A stretch of 64,000 nucleotides of DNA from Saprospiraceae bacterium (GTDB lineage: Bacteria; Bacteroidota; Bacteroidia; Chitinophagales; Saprospiraceae), in NCBI GenBank assembly GCA_019187225.1, contig JABAQQ010000017.1:76266-140265 (forward strand). The letters run 5' to 3'. The first letter of the stretch is position 1. Every line of letters starts with the position of its first letter. The notes under the pieces are model-generated. The model saw only the letters and a list, made by a program, of their open reading frames with translations, made no database searches and had not been told where the DNA came from. A program made the translations under genes and the position numbers. This document shows positions 43,515-51,586 of this stretch, in pieces.

Positions 43515-43522
43515 CAAAGATA
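43515..43522 (-). promoter_or_regulatory. Bacteroidota -7 box (TATCTTTG, minus strand) for ddl
   Basis: The plus strand reads CAAAGATA. The expected start of transcription would make the 16-bp word repeat the 5' leader of ddl. Confidence 0.55.
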
Positions 43523-43669
43523 GGAGCGAATTAAAGTTGCGTTAAGGGATTAAACGTATGCTTCTTTTATTCGTCTTTGGAAGGCAAGTAAAAGACGCTA
43601 AAAAACGATCAAGCGATAACCCAATAACCAAATCAACAATTAGCCAAATCAACAAAACAACCGATAATC

Positions 43670-45097
43670 ATGATCAAATTACAGCATCTCCTGTGGCGCT
43701 TCGGTTTCGGTCCGCGCAGTAAAAGTTGGGATACCTGGAGCGCTTTGCCCGAATCGTCGTGGTGGCCCAAACTGCGCGACGAATCCCTGGCTGCTAAACC
43801 TGTTTACTTCGATGTGGCAGACAATGCCCTGAAGGGATTGTTCATGGGCATCGGCGAGATCGGTAAAATAGAGCGAAAAGACCTCGACAAAGCCGAAAGA
43901 AAAGAAATACGCGAAAAAAGCCGCGACGACCTGCGCAGTCTCAACCTCCTATGGCTCGAAGAAATGACCCATACCAGGGCACAACTGCGCGAAAAAATGG
44001 CGCTGTTCTGGCATGGCCACTTCGCCAGCCGCAACATCAATATTCTCTACCAACAGCAAATGTTGCACATCATCCGCGAAAACGCATTGGGCAACTTTGG
44101 CGACCTGTTGCGCGGAGTGTCCAAATCGGCGGCCATGCTGGCGTTCCTCAACAACCAGCAAAACAAAAAACAACACCCCAATGAAAATTTCGCCCGCGAG
44201 GTCATGGAACTTTTCACCCTGGGTCGCGGCCACTACACCGAAAATGACATCAAAGAAGCCGCGCGCGCCTTCACGGGTTGGGGCTTCCGGCTCAATGGCG
44301 ACTTTGTATTCCGGAAATTCGACCACGACAACGGCTCAAAAACCATATTAGGTAAAACCGGCAAATTCGATGGCGACGACGTACTGAACATGCTCCTGGA
44401 GCAGCGCCAGACCGCCCGCCATATTGCCCGAAAAATGTATCAATATATAGTAAACGACGCCATTGTGCCAGAAGATCGCATCACCTGGCTGGGCGATCGC
44501 TTTTTCGACAGCGGATATCAGGTCATGCGCCTGCTCGAAGACATCGCCCGTTCCGACTGGTTTTATACCTCTGAAAACATGGGCAACAAAATAAAATCGC
44601 CCGTCGAACTCTGGGTAGGTGTCCGCCGCACCCTTTCGCTCGAACCCGACAACCCGGAGGTCCAGTTAGTGTTGCAAAAAGCCCTCGGGCAAATTCTCTT
44701 TTTCCCGCCGAATGTGGCCGGTTGGCCCGGCGGTAAAAACTGGATTGACAGCAGTTCGCTCATGCTGCGGCTTCGCATTCCGCAGTTGTTGTTTGCCCAA
44801 AGCGACCTCGATGTAAATACCAAAGACGACGACGACCAGCAAATGGGACAGGGAAAAGGAGCCGGAGGCAAACGCGGTTTTGCCGCGACGGTGGACTGGC
44901 AACCCCTGATGGATTTATTCAAAAAGACGCCTGAAAAAGAACTCATTCCCGCCATCGCCGGCTATCTCTGGACCGCGCCAACCGACAATTTGCCAGTCGA
45001 AATAGTGCGGCAACACTGCGACCGCAGCAAGCGGGAAACGTTCGTAAAAACAGCGATGATCCAACTGATGGCCACCCCGGAATATCAACTGTGTTAA
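43670..45097 (+). CDS. DUF1800-family protein
   Basis: 475 residues. The family pattern is clear: an N-terminal LLWRFGFGP, EEMTHTRAQLREKMALFWHGHFA, the FAREVMELFTLGRGHYTENDIKEAARAFTGW region, and NVAGWPGGKNWIDSSSLM near the end. DUF1800 proteins occur beside DUF1501 proteins, as here. A Lys/Asp-rich loop (about 385-403) is a local insertion. The function of the pair is not established; involvement with an exported or redox cofactor is often supposed. It starts after a word-repeat block. Confidence 0.9.
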   Translation: MIKLQHLLWRFGFGPRSKSWDTWSALPESSWWPKLRDESLAAKPVYFDVADNALKGLFMGIGEIGKIERKDLDKAERKEIREKSRDDLRSLNLLWLEEMTHTRAQLREKMALFWHGHFASRNINILYQQQMLHIIRENALGNFGDLLRGVSKSAAMLAFLNNQQNKKQHPNENFAREVMELFTLGRGHYTENDIKEAARAFTGWGFRLNGDFVFRKFDHDNGSKTILGKTGKFDGDDVLNMLLEQRQTARHIARKMYQYIVNDAIVPEDRITWLGDRFFDSGYQVMRLLEDIARSDWFYTSENMGNKIKSPVELWVGVRRTLSLEPDNPEVQLVLQKALGQILFFPPNVAGWPGGKNWIDSSSLMLRLRIPQLLFAQSDLDVNTKDDDDQQMGQGKGAGGKRGFAATVDWQPLMDLFKKTPEKELIPAIAGYLWTAPTDNLPVEIVRQHCDRSKRETFVKTAMIQLMATPEYQLC

Positions 45098-45105
45098 AAG
45101 GGTCT

Positions 45106-45195
45106 ATTTGGTGATTTGTGGATTTGGTTATTTGTGGCTAAAAGCCAGCCTTCACCAAATAACCAAATCCACAAATCACCAAATCACCAAATCAC
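45106..45195. repeat. Perfect 29-bp inverted repeat between DUF1800 and DUF1501 genes
   Basis: 45106-45134 and 45156-45184 are exact reverse complements over 29 bases; the 21-base loop contains a smaller hairpin (TGGCT AAA AGCCA). The arms consist of GATTTG/GGTTATTTG words, and extra CCAAATCA words continue to about 45195, 14 nt before the DUF1501 start. Confidence 0.92.
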
Positions 45196-45209
45196 ATAAA
45201 CAAATTGCT

Positions 45210-46427
45210 ATGCTCATACAACGCCGCGATTTCATCAAAACCGGTTCCTTAGCAACGGCATCGCTGTTGTTGCCGAAGTTTTTGAAAGCTTTTGAAACGC
45301 CGGGCAGTTTGCCACAGAAAGGCAAAACCCTCGTCGTATTGCAATTCAGCGGCGGCAACGACGGCCTCAATACCGTCGTGCCGGTTCGCAACGACATATA
45401 TTACAAGGAGCGACCCCGCCTTGCCATCAAACGGGAAGAAGCCCTGCCACTGTCAACTGAAGCCGGTTTGAACCCCGCGCTCCCCGGCCTGAAATATCTG
45501 TACGACAGCGGAGACCTGGCGATTTTGAACAGCGTCGGCTATCCCAACCCCGATCGTTCGCACTTCCGCAGCATGGACATCTGGCACTCCGCCAGTCCTT
45601 CCAATGAATACTGGCAAACGGGCTGGCTGGGGCGCTACCTCGACGCACAATGCGCCGGAAGTGCCCCCGCCCACGGCTCTTGCAGCAGTAATGCGCTGGA
45701 GATTGACGACACGCTGAGCCTCGTCCTCAAGGGCAACCGGGTAAAAGGTCTGGCCATGCAGGATGCGCAAAAACTATACAACGCTGCGCGCAGCCCTTAT
45801 TTCACCGCCTGGTCCAACGCACATGGCGCAGCGCAGGAAGACGACACACCGGTGGAATACCTCTATAAAACGATGGCAGAAACGCTGTCGAGCGCCGATT
45901 ATTTGTATCAACAGATCAGAAAAAAACCTTCCGCCGCCGCATACCCGCTTACCGGTTTAGGCAAAAGCCTGAAAACGATCGCCTCGCTGATACTGGCCGA
46001 CACGGGTACAGCCGTCTACTACGTCTCGCTGGGCAGTTTCGATACTCACATCAACCAGCAAGGGCAACAAAAACGCCTGTTCACGGAATTGAACGACGCA
46101 CTCGCCGCTTTTACCAAAGACATGAAATCCAACGGCAAATGGAACGAGGTGCTGGTACTGACCTTTTCCGAATTCGGCCGCCGCGTATCACAAAATGCCT
46201 CCGGCGGCACCGACCACGGCACAGCCAACCAAATGTTTTTTATGAGCGGCGCCCTGAAAGAAAAGGGACTGCTGAATCCCCTACCCGACCTGACGGACTT
46301 AGACAACGGCGATTTGAAATTCAAAGTGGATTTCCGGCAGGTGTACGCCACGCTGCTGGAAAACTGGCTGGGCGCGGACCCGAAAGCGGTACTGAAAGAA
46401 AAGTTTGAAGTATTGACGTTTGTTTAA
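45210..46427 (+). CDS. DUF1501-family protein, Tat-exported
   Basis: 405 residues from ATG 45210; the frame is open farther upstream but this extension covers only the palindrome. The N-terminus RRDFIKTGSLATASLLL is a twin-arginine signal. Motifs GGNDGLNTVVPV, LNSVGYPNPDRSHFRSMDIW, SFDTHINQQGQQ and FSEFGRRVSQNASGGTDHG place it in DUF1501, related to the sulfatase/alkaline-phosphatase fold. It forms a pair with DUF1800 upstream. Its stop overlaps that of the convergent L-domain gene by 4 nt. Confidence 0.9.
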   Translation: MLIQRRDFIKTGSLATASLLLPKFLKAFETPGSLPQKGKTLVVLQFSGGNDGLNTVVPVRNDIYYKERPRLAIKREEALPLSTEAGLNPALPGLKYLYDSGDLAILNSVGYPNPDRSHFRSMDIWHSASPSNEYWQTGWLGRYLDAQCAGSAPAHGSCSSNALEIDDTLSLVLKGNRVKGLAMQDAQKLYNAARSPYFTAWSNAHGAAQEDDTPVEYLYKTMAETLSSADYLYQQIRKKPSAAAYPLTGLGKSLKTIASLILADTGTAVYYVSLGSFDTHINQQGQQKRLFTELNDALAAFTKDMKSNGKWNEVLVLTFSEFGRRVSQNASGGTDHGTANQMFFMSGALKEKGLLNPLPDLTDLDNGDLKFKVDFRQVYATLLENWLGADPKAVLKEKFEVLTFV

Positions 46428-47998
46428 TACCGGATCCGCTCTTTCACAACCCGCTTTGTTATTTTTTCATTGTCCATCTGAATTTCAACGATATAGACAC
46501 CTTCGGGTTGCCAGGTAAGGTCAATCGAGTATTGGTCGGGTAGTTTTTTTTCGTAGATCAGCCGCCCTGTAATATCGCTCAGGCGCATCGTCCCTTCGGC
46601 AAGATCGCCTTTCAGTCTCGCATAGCCGGTGGTGGGATTGGGGTATATCTCTATTGCTCTGCCGCTTGCGGTTTCCACGCGCACGATGTCGGAGTAACTA
46701 TATGTACCATCGTGATCCACTTGCTTGAGCCGGTAGTAGTTGGCACCTTTTACCGGTTGTGAATGAAGGAATGAATAATTGCTGGCGAGGGCCGTCGTAC
46801 CACTGCCATACACTTTGCCTACCGGTTCGAAGGCGCTTCCGTCTTCGCTGTGTTCCACCAGAAAATGGTCGTTTTCTTTTTCGGAGGCCGTCTGCCAGTT
46901 CAGATACACTTCGCCGTTTGTTTCATTTCCTTTGAAAAACACCAACTCCACCGGTAATGCCGCACAAGCTGCTTCTACCTGCGCTACCGTGCTGCATCCG
47001 GTTGCATTGTTGTTGATGCTGGCCTGGCCCGGGCCGTCCAGATAGAGGCAAACGCCATCCGCTTCGCATTCCGGCAAGGATGGATTGCTCAGGATAGAGA
47101 GCGGGCCGGTGAGCATAAAATCACCCAGGCCGAACAATGAGGTCAGGGATGTACCCACGATACTCATCGCTCCATCTACGTCCGAGAGATTGGGGAAGGA
47201 CATATCTGTCAGGGATGTATTACCCGATATTTCAAAGTTTTTCCCCACCAGACTCAGGTTGACGAATTCGTTCAAAGTTTGTAATTGAGGGCAGTCAATC
47301 ACTTCAAAATCCCAACCCGGGCTCAACAAACCCACCGTTTCCAAACTCCCGAAGGCATTGATCGAGGCGAGTGAAGGGTGATTGTCCACCGTTAAATACT
47401 GGCCTATCGAAGTCAGATTGTTCATCGTATTCAGGGTGGTGAGTGAGGCATTGTCCTGAATATAAACATACTCGTTCACCGTTTGAAGGTTATCAAGCAC
47501 GTTGCTCAAATCGGTCAGGTTGTCGTTTTCGATAATGACGAGACTTTCCAGTTCGGTCAGCACACCTCCGGCTGTCAATCCCTCCAGCGTTTGTAAATTG
47601 TTGTTGTTCTCAATTTTCAGGAGCGCTCCGGCATTTTGAAGTCCTTCCAACCCGTTCAGGTTGGTCAAAGCGTGATTCTCCTGAATGGTAAAATCTTGCA
47701 GCACTTCCGTCAGGTTTTCCAGTCCGTTCAGAGTAGTAAGATTTGGATTATACCAGATATAAATTTTATTGCTGCAGCCGGTGAGTTGGTTCAACGGCGT
47801 GAGGTCCGTTATGTCGGAAGCGCCGTTAAAAACCCCGATGTCGAGCCGGACATTCAGATAAGCGCAGCCGGGATAGTTGGTGGGGAAGGCATTGACTGCT
47901 GCCTGGTTGTTCAGGATCAAATAGGTGTTAGGGCATTGGGCGGAAGGCAGGAAGTAGATACAAAGGACGGACAGTGCCGTCAGAAAGCACTTTTTCAT
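46424..47998 (-). CDS. Receptor-L-domain T9SS protein (first of three)
   Basis: 524 residues from ATG 47998 (MKKCFLTALSVLCIYFLPSAQ, signal peptide); the frame continues upstream for 43 codons without need. The N-terminal two-thirds holds receptor-L/leucine-rich-like repeats (LTTLNGLENL, LTNLNGLEGL, LQTLEGL) forming a right-handed helix of beta strands. A shared Fn3-like cassette follows (PVELVFFKGNE, NYYRLKQVDHDGTYSYSDIV) and then the T9SS sorting domain (IEIYPNPTTGYARL). Likely surface adhesin or ligand-binding protein. It belongs with the next two genes to a tandem family. Confidence 0.88.
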   Translation of the reverse strand: MKKCFLTALSVLCIYFLPSAQCPNTYLILNNQAAVNAFPTNYPGCAYLNVRLDIGVFNGASDITDLTPLNQLTGCSNKIYIWYNPNLTTLNGLENLTEVLQDFTIQENHALTNLNGLEGLQNAGALLKIENNNNLQTLEGLTAGGVLTELESLVIIENDNLTDLSNVLDNLQTVNEYVYIQDNASLTTLNTMNNLTSIGQYLTVDNHPSLASINAFGSLETVGLLSPGWDFEVIDCPQLQTLNEFVNLSLVGKNFEISGNTSLTDMSFPNLSDVDGAMSIVGTSLTSLFGLGDFMLTGPLSILSNPSLPECEADGVCLYLDGPGQASINNNATGCSTVAQVEAACAALPVELVFFKGNETNGEVYLNWQTASEKENDHFLVEHSEDGSAFEPVGKVYGSGTTALASNYSFLHSQPVKGANYYRLKQVDHDGTYSYSDIVRVETASGRAIEIYPNPTTGYARLKGDLAEGTMRLSDITGRLIYEKKLPDQYSIDLTWQPEGVYIVEIQMDNEKITKRVVKERIRY

Positions 47999-48224
47999 TA
48001 CTGATGGGAGGAATTTGTTTTTGCGAATGGATGGGTAATGAGTATAGTCGTTTGAAAGTGGTTTGAATGGTTCGGGTTGTTTGAAATTGGTGGCAACCAG
48101 TCTTTCGTGATCATCGTTCAATACCACTTTGCGCTGCCTACAGTTTATATCCCGCGCTTTTGGCAGGACATACCAAATAAAAGAGGTGATGCGGAGTACA
48201 ATGGGAAAACGGATTTGTTCGCGA

Positions 48225-49715
48225 CTATTCTTTTATCATTCTTTTCACCGTTCGTTGGCTATCCGTCTGAATTTCAACGAAATAAATGCCGTTCGGAGCG
48301 CTGCTTAAGTCAAGCGGACAGTTTGTAGAAATGTTTTTCTCCAATATGACCATTCCGGATGCACTTCTCACCCTGACAACGCACTCGTCGGTGATTCCCT
48401 GGATGAATACGACATCGGCAAAAGGATTCGGAGCGATATTCACCGCATCGTCGCCGGCTGCGAACACTACCGCGATGTTGGAATATTCGGATGTGCCATC
48501 GAAGTCCACCTGTTTGAGGCGATAATAATGAGCGCCATTCGATGGCTGCACGTGTCTGAACTGGTAATTGTTCACGTCGGAGGAAGTGCCGTGGCCCGCC
48601 ACTTTGTCCAGTTTTTGGAAATGGTTACCGTTGATGCTGTGTTCAACAATGAAATAGTCGTTGTTTTTTTCAGTGGCAGTTTGCCAGGTCAAAACCGCCG
48701 CCTCGTCCTCGTATTTTCCTTTGAAAAAAGTCAGTTCGACCGGCGCTGCCGCGCACGCTGCTTCCACCTGGTTTTCGTTGTTACAGCCCGGATCGTTGTT
48801 CGAGATAACGGCTTGCTGACCGGGAGGAGCCACGATATTGCAAATACCCTCGGCAGCACAATCGCTCAATACATTGTTATTGGAAATAGTTAGCGTACCT
48901 CCGACAGAGGCAAGGTTGTCGAAGTCCGTTATCGAAGTCAGATCGGGGTTGTTGGTAATAGAAAATTCCCCGCCCACTGTAGTCAGATTCACAAATGCAT
49001 TCAGGGACATTAGATTGCCGTTGTTGGCAATCTCGAAATCCGTCCCGACGGATACAAGGCTGTTCAAGCCATTCAAAGTTGTCAGGTTCGGATTGGAGCC
49101 GATGGATAAAAACCGGCCGATGACATTCGGATTGTTGCCTACTGCGGTCAGGTTGTCCAAGCTGTTCAGGGCCGTGAGCGCATTGTTGTTACTGATCTGC
49201 AAAAAACGCCCGGTAAAAGCGACATTGTCCAGGCCTGCCAGACTGGCAAGTGCGGGATTCTGGGAAATAAGAAGCGAACCATTGATGTGACCAATGCCGC
49301 TTAAGGCGTTCAGATCATTTAAGACCGCGTTGCCGGTGATCGTCAGCGTACCGCCAATAAAAGGAAGGGCTTGCAGGCCGTTCAGTGTAACCAGGGCATC
49401 GCAGTTGTCAATCGTAAGCTCTACCCCGATATTGGAAAGATTGGACAATCCGCTCAGAGAGGTAAGAGATGGGTTATTGATGATAAAAAGGCTCTTCGTG
49501 ATGGATTCGAGCTGGCTCAGCCCGTTCAGGTTGGTAATATTGTTTCCTGAAATGGTGATACTGACGCCCACTTCCGTACATCCCGGAAAGTTATTTGGAA
49601 AATTGTCAACCTGGGCTTGCGTACTGAGTGTGAGCGGAGCGCCGGGGCAGTCCTGGGCATAAACTCCAATACCTGACCGGAGAACGATCAAAAGAATAAT
49701 GATTTTGCTTTTCAT
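48225..49715 (-). CDS. Receptor-L-domain T9SS protein (second of three)
   Basis: 496 residues from ATG 49715 (MKSKIIILLIVLRSG, signal peptide to VYAQ); an ATG 7 codons earlier is possible. Repeats such as ITNLNGLSQLES, LTSLSGLSNLSNIG and LTSITDFDNLASVGG are followed by the cassette SDCAAEGICNIV, CNNENQVEAACAAAPVELTF, a Fn3-like stretch (YYRLKQVDFDGTSEYSNIAV) and a T9SS end (VNIAPNPFADV). Close to the 49751-51220 protein in order and wording, so a tandem duplicate. Confidence 0.88.
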   Translation of the reverse strand: MKSKIIILLIVLRSGIGVYAQDCPGAPLTLSTQAQVDNFPNNFPGCTEVGVSITISGNNITNLNGLSQLESITKSLFIINNPSLTSLSGLSNLSNIGVELTIDNCDALVTLNGLQALPFIGGTLTITGNAVLNDLNALSGIGHINGSLLISQNPALASLAGLDNVAFTGRFLQISNNNALTALNSLDNLTAVGNNPNVIGRFLSIGSNPNLTTLNGLNSLVSVGTDFEIANNGNLMSLNAFVNLTTVGGEFSITNNPDLTSITDFDNLASVGGTLTISNNNVLSDCAAEGICNIVAPPGQQAVISNNDPGCNNENQVEAACAAAPVELTFFKGKYEDEAAVLTWQTATEKNNDYFIVEHSINGNHFQKLDKVAGHGTSSDVNNYQFRHVQPSNGAHYYRLKQVDFDGTSEYSNIAVVFAAGDDAVNIAPNPFADVVFIQGITDECVVRVRSASGMVILEKNISTNCPLDLSSAPNGIYFVEIQTDSQRTVKRMIKE

Positions 49716-49750
49716 GGAAGGCGGAAATGGATTCAACTTGGTGAATACAG

Positions 49751-51220
49751 TTATTTTTTGATTATTTTTTGAACGAATTTTCTGTTTGGCGTCTGGATTT
49801 CAACGAAATAGATACCCTGAGGCTGGCTGGCGAGGTCAATCAGGTCGTTGCCGGCCACCGCTTGTTCGCGGATCAATTTTCCCATGGCATCGGTAATCCT
49901 GAAAATGGCGTCTTGTTCATACACGGTGATAAACAAAGCGCCGGTCGTGGGATTGGGATATACCCCCGGCGGTTCGTCGTGCTCCACCACAAAACTCAGG
50001 ATATTGGAATATCCGGACGCGCCGTCGAAGTCCACTTGTTTCAGGCGGTAGTAATTGATACCCGGGGCTGGCAAATGATGCCGGTAAGTGTAGTCCTGCA
50101 CGGTCGAAGTCGTTCCATGGCCCGCTACTTCGCCCAATTTGCGGAAATGGTGGATCCCATGCACACTGTGTTCGATCTCAAAGCGGGCATTGTTCTCTTC
50201 CGAAGCAGTTTGCCAGGTCAGTACAATACCGTCGTCATCGTGTTGTCCTCTGAAAAAAGTGAGTTCGACCGGGAAAGCGGCGCATGCCACCTCCACTTCC
50301 GCGACCGAACTACAGCCCGAAGCATTGTTGGTGATAACCACCGAACCCGAAGGATTTTCCAGGTAGCCGCAAATTCCCTCTGTCGCGCAATCGCTCAAAG
50401 CGGAATTAGAGGCGATGATGACATCTCCTCCAATGGTCGTCAGGTTGGCGAATTCATTCAGATCGGTGAGCACGTTGTTGTTCGTTATGGAAAAATCCCC
50501 TCCGATGGAAGCAAGGTTCGTAAAGCCGTTCATTCCGGTCAGGGAAGGATTATTGGCAATTTCAAAGTTACCCCCGACGCTGACCAGATTGTTGAGCGCA
50601 TTGACGGAGGCCAACGCATTGTTGGATTCGATATTCAGGTACTGACCGATAGTGGTCACGCCGTTCAGTCCGTCGAGCGAAGTCAGGCTGTTGTTGTTGT
50701 TGATCTGAAGAAAATAAGCGATACTGCCGAGGCTGGACAGCGCGCTGATATCTGTCAGATCAGGGTTGAATGCAATGTACAGGTAGCTGCCTAAACTCGG
50801 AATGGGCCCCAACCCATTGAACGAAGTCAGGTTGTCGTTCTGAGCGATGTTGAGGTATCCGCCGATCGAAGCCAGGTTTTCCAGGCCGCTCAGGTCTGTC
50901 AGGGCGTCGTTGTTCTCGATCTTCAATTCCACATCAATGTCGGCGAGATTTGAAAGGCCGTTTAAAGATGTGAGCTGCGGGTTGCCAACGATGAAAATAC
51001 TGTTATCCGTCCCCGTAATGCCGTTGAGGCCGTTCAGATTGGTGATGTTGGCGCCCGTAATCGTGATGGCAACAACCGGACGGGTGCATCCCGGAAAATC
51101 ATTGGGGAAATTATCCACCTGCGCTTGCGAACTGAGTGTAAGTGGGGCTACAGGGCATTGTGCTTTTGCGATATACCCTGTCCAGATCAGTAATAGAAAG
51201 AACGTGCAGTGTTTGTTCAT
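49751..51220 (-). CDS. Receptor-L-domain T9SS protein (third of three)
   Basis: 489 residues, signal peptide to IAKAQ. L-domain repeats (ITNLNGLNGITG, LTSLNGLSNLADID, LASVNALNNLVSVGG), cassette (SDCATEGICGYLENPSG, EVEVACAAFPVELTFFRG, NYYRLKQVDFDGASGYSNI) and T9SS domain (GVYPNPTTGALFITV). It lies 35 nt upstream of the second copy on the same strand, so it heads the group. Its leader carries a -7 box candidate (CAAAAATA, 51415-51422, minus strand) and the CATTGGA repeat. Confidence 0.88.
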   Translation of the reverse strand: MNKHCTFFLLLIWTGYIAKAQCPVAPLTLSSQAQVDNFPNDFPGCTRPVVAITITGANITNLNGLNGITGTDNSIFIVGNPQLTSLNGLSNLADIDVELKIENNDALTDLSGLENLASIGGYLNIAQNDNLTSFNGLGPIPSLGSYLYIAFNPDLTDISALSSLGSIAYFLQINNNNSLTSLDGLNGVTTIGQYLNIESNNALASVNALNNLVSVGGNFEIANNPSLTGMNGFTNLASIGGDFSITNNNVLTDLNEFANLTTIGGDVIIASNSALSDCATEGICGYLENPSGSVVITNNASGCSSVAEVEVACAAFPVELTFFRGQHDDDGIVLTWQTASEENNARFEIEHSVHGIHHFRKLGEVAGHGTTSTVQDYTYRHHLPAPGINYYRLKQVDFDGASGYSNILSFVVEHDEPPGVYPNPTTGALFITVYEQDAIFRITDAMGKLIREQAVAGNDLIDLASQPQGIYFVEIQTPNRKFVQKIIKK

Positions 51221-51476
51221 GTGAAAGGGGGAAATTTAAGTAAGCGGACAAAATAAATCGACATTGGACATTGGACGTTTTACCCTGACAACCAATCATT
51301 TGGTCAAATGTCCAATGTCAAAAATCCATTGTCCATGTACTTTTTAAAACCGGTTTTGAAATATAATTCAAACAAAAAAGCCTGATGGTTGTATAAAAAC
51401 ACCAAAAGGCAGGCCAAAAATACCGCAATTTCATTAAACCGCCGTTTGTACAGGAATTGTTGACGATCTCAAGCAC
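51221..51476. other. Divergent intergenic region with CATTGGA repeat
   Basis: No gene is seen. 51261-51335 is the second copy of the repeat at 38707-38783. A minus-strand -7 candidate (51415-51422) and the plus-strand box at 51477 make this a divergent promoter region for the L-domain genes and the GH3 gene. Confidence 0.6.
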
Positions 51477-51484
51477 TACTTTTG
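51477..51484 (+). promoter_or_regulatory. Bacteroidota -7 box (TACTTTTG) for the GH3 gene
   Basis: Exact TAnnTTTG followed by CCTCC. The RNA leader to the ATG at 51587 would consist almost entirely of the CACTGC word repeat. Confidence 0.6.
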
Positions 51485-51492
51485 CCTCCAAT

Positions 51493-51585
51493 CACTGCCA
51501 ACCGCCCACTGCCACTGCCCACTGCTACTGCCCACTGCCACTGCTCACTGCTACTGCTCACTGCTACTGCCAACTGCTACTGACC
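51493..51585. repeat. CACTGC/CTACTGC word repeat abutting the GH3 start
   Basis: More than ten degenerate copies of 6-8-nt words (CACTGCC, CACTGCT, ACTGCCA) run up to a few bases before the ATG at 51587. Same word family, opposite orientation, as 38489-38533. Confidence 0.85.
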
Positions 51586-51586
51586 T

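Noticed and set aside
46424-51220. Three L-domain genes as one gene broken by frameshifts
   Set aside because: Each has its own signal peptide, repeats, cassette and T9SS end, and the gaps between them contain stop and start regions.
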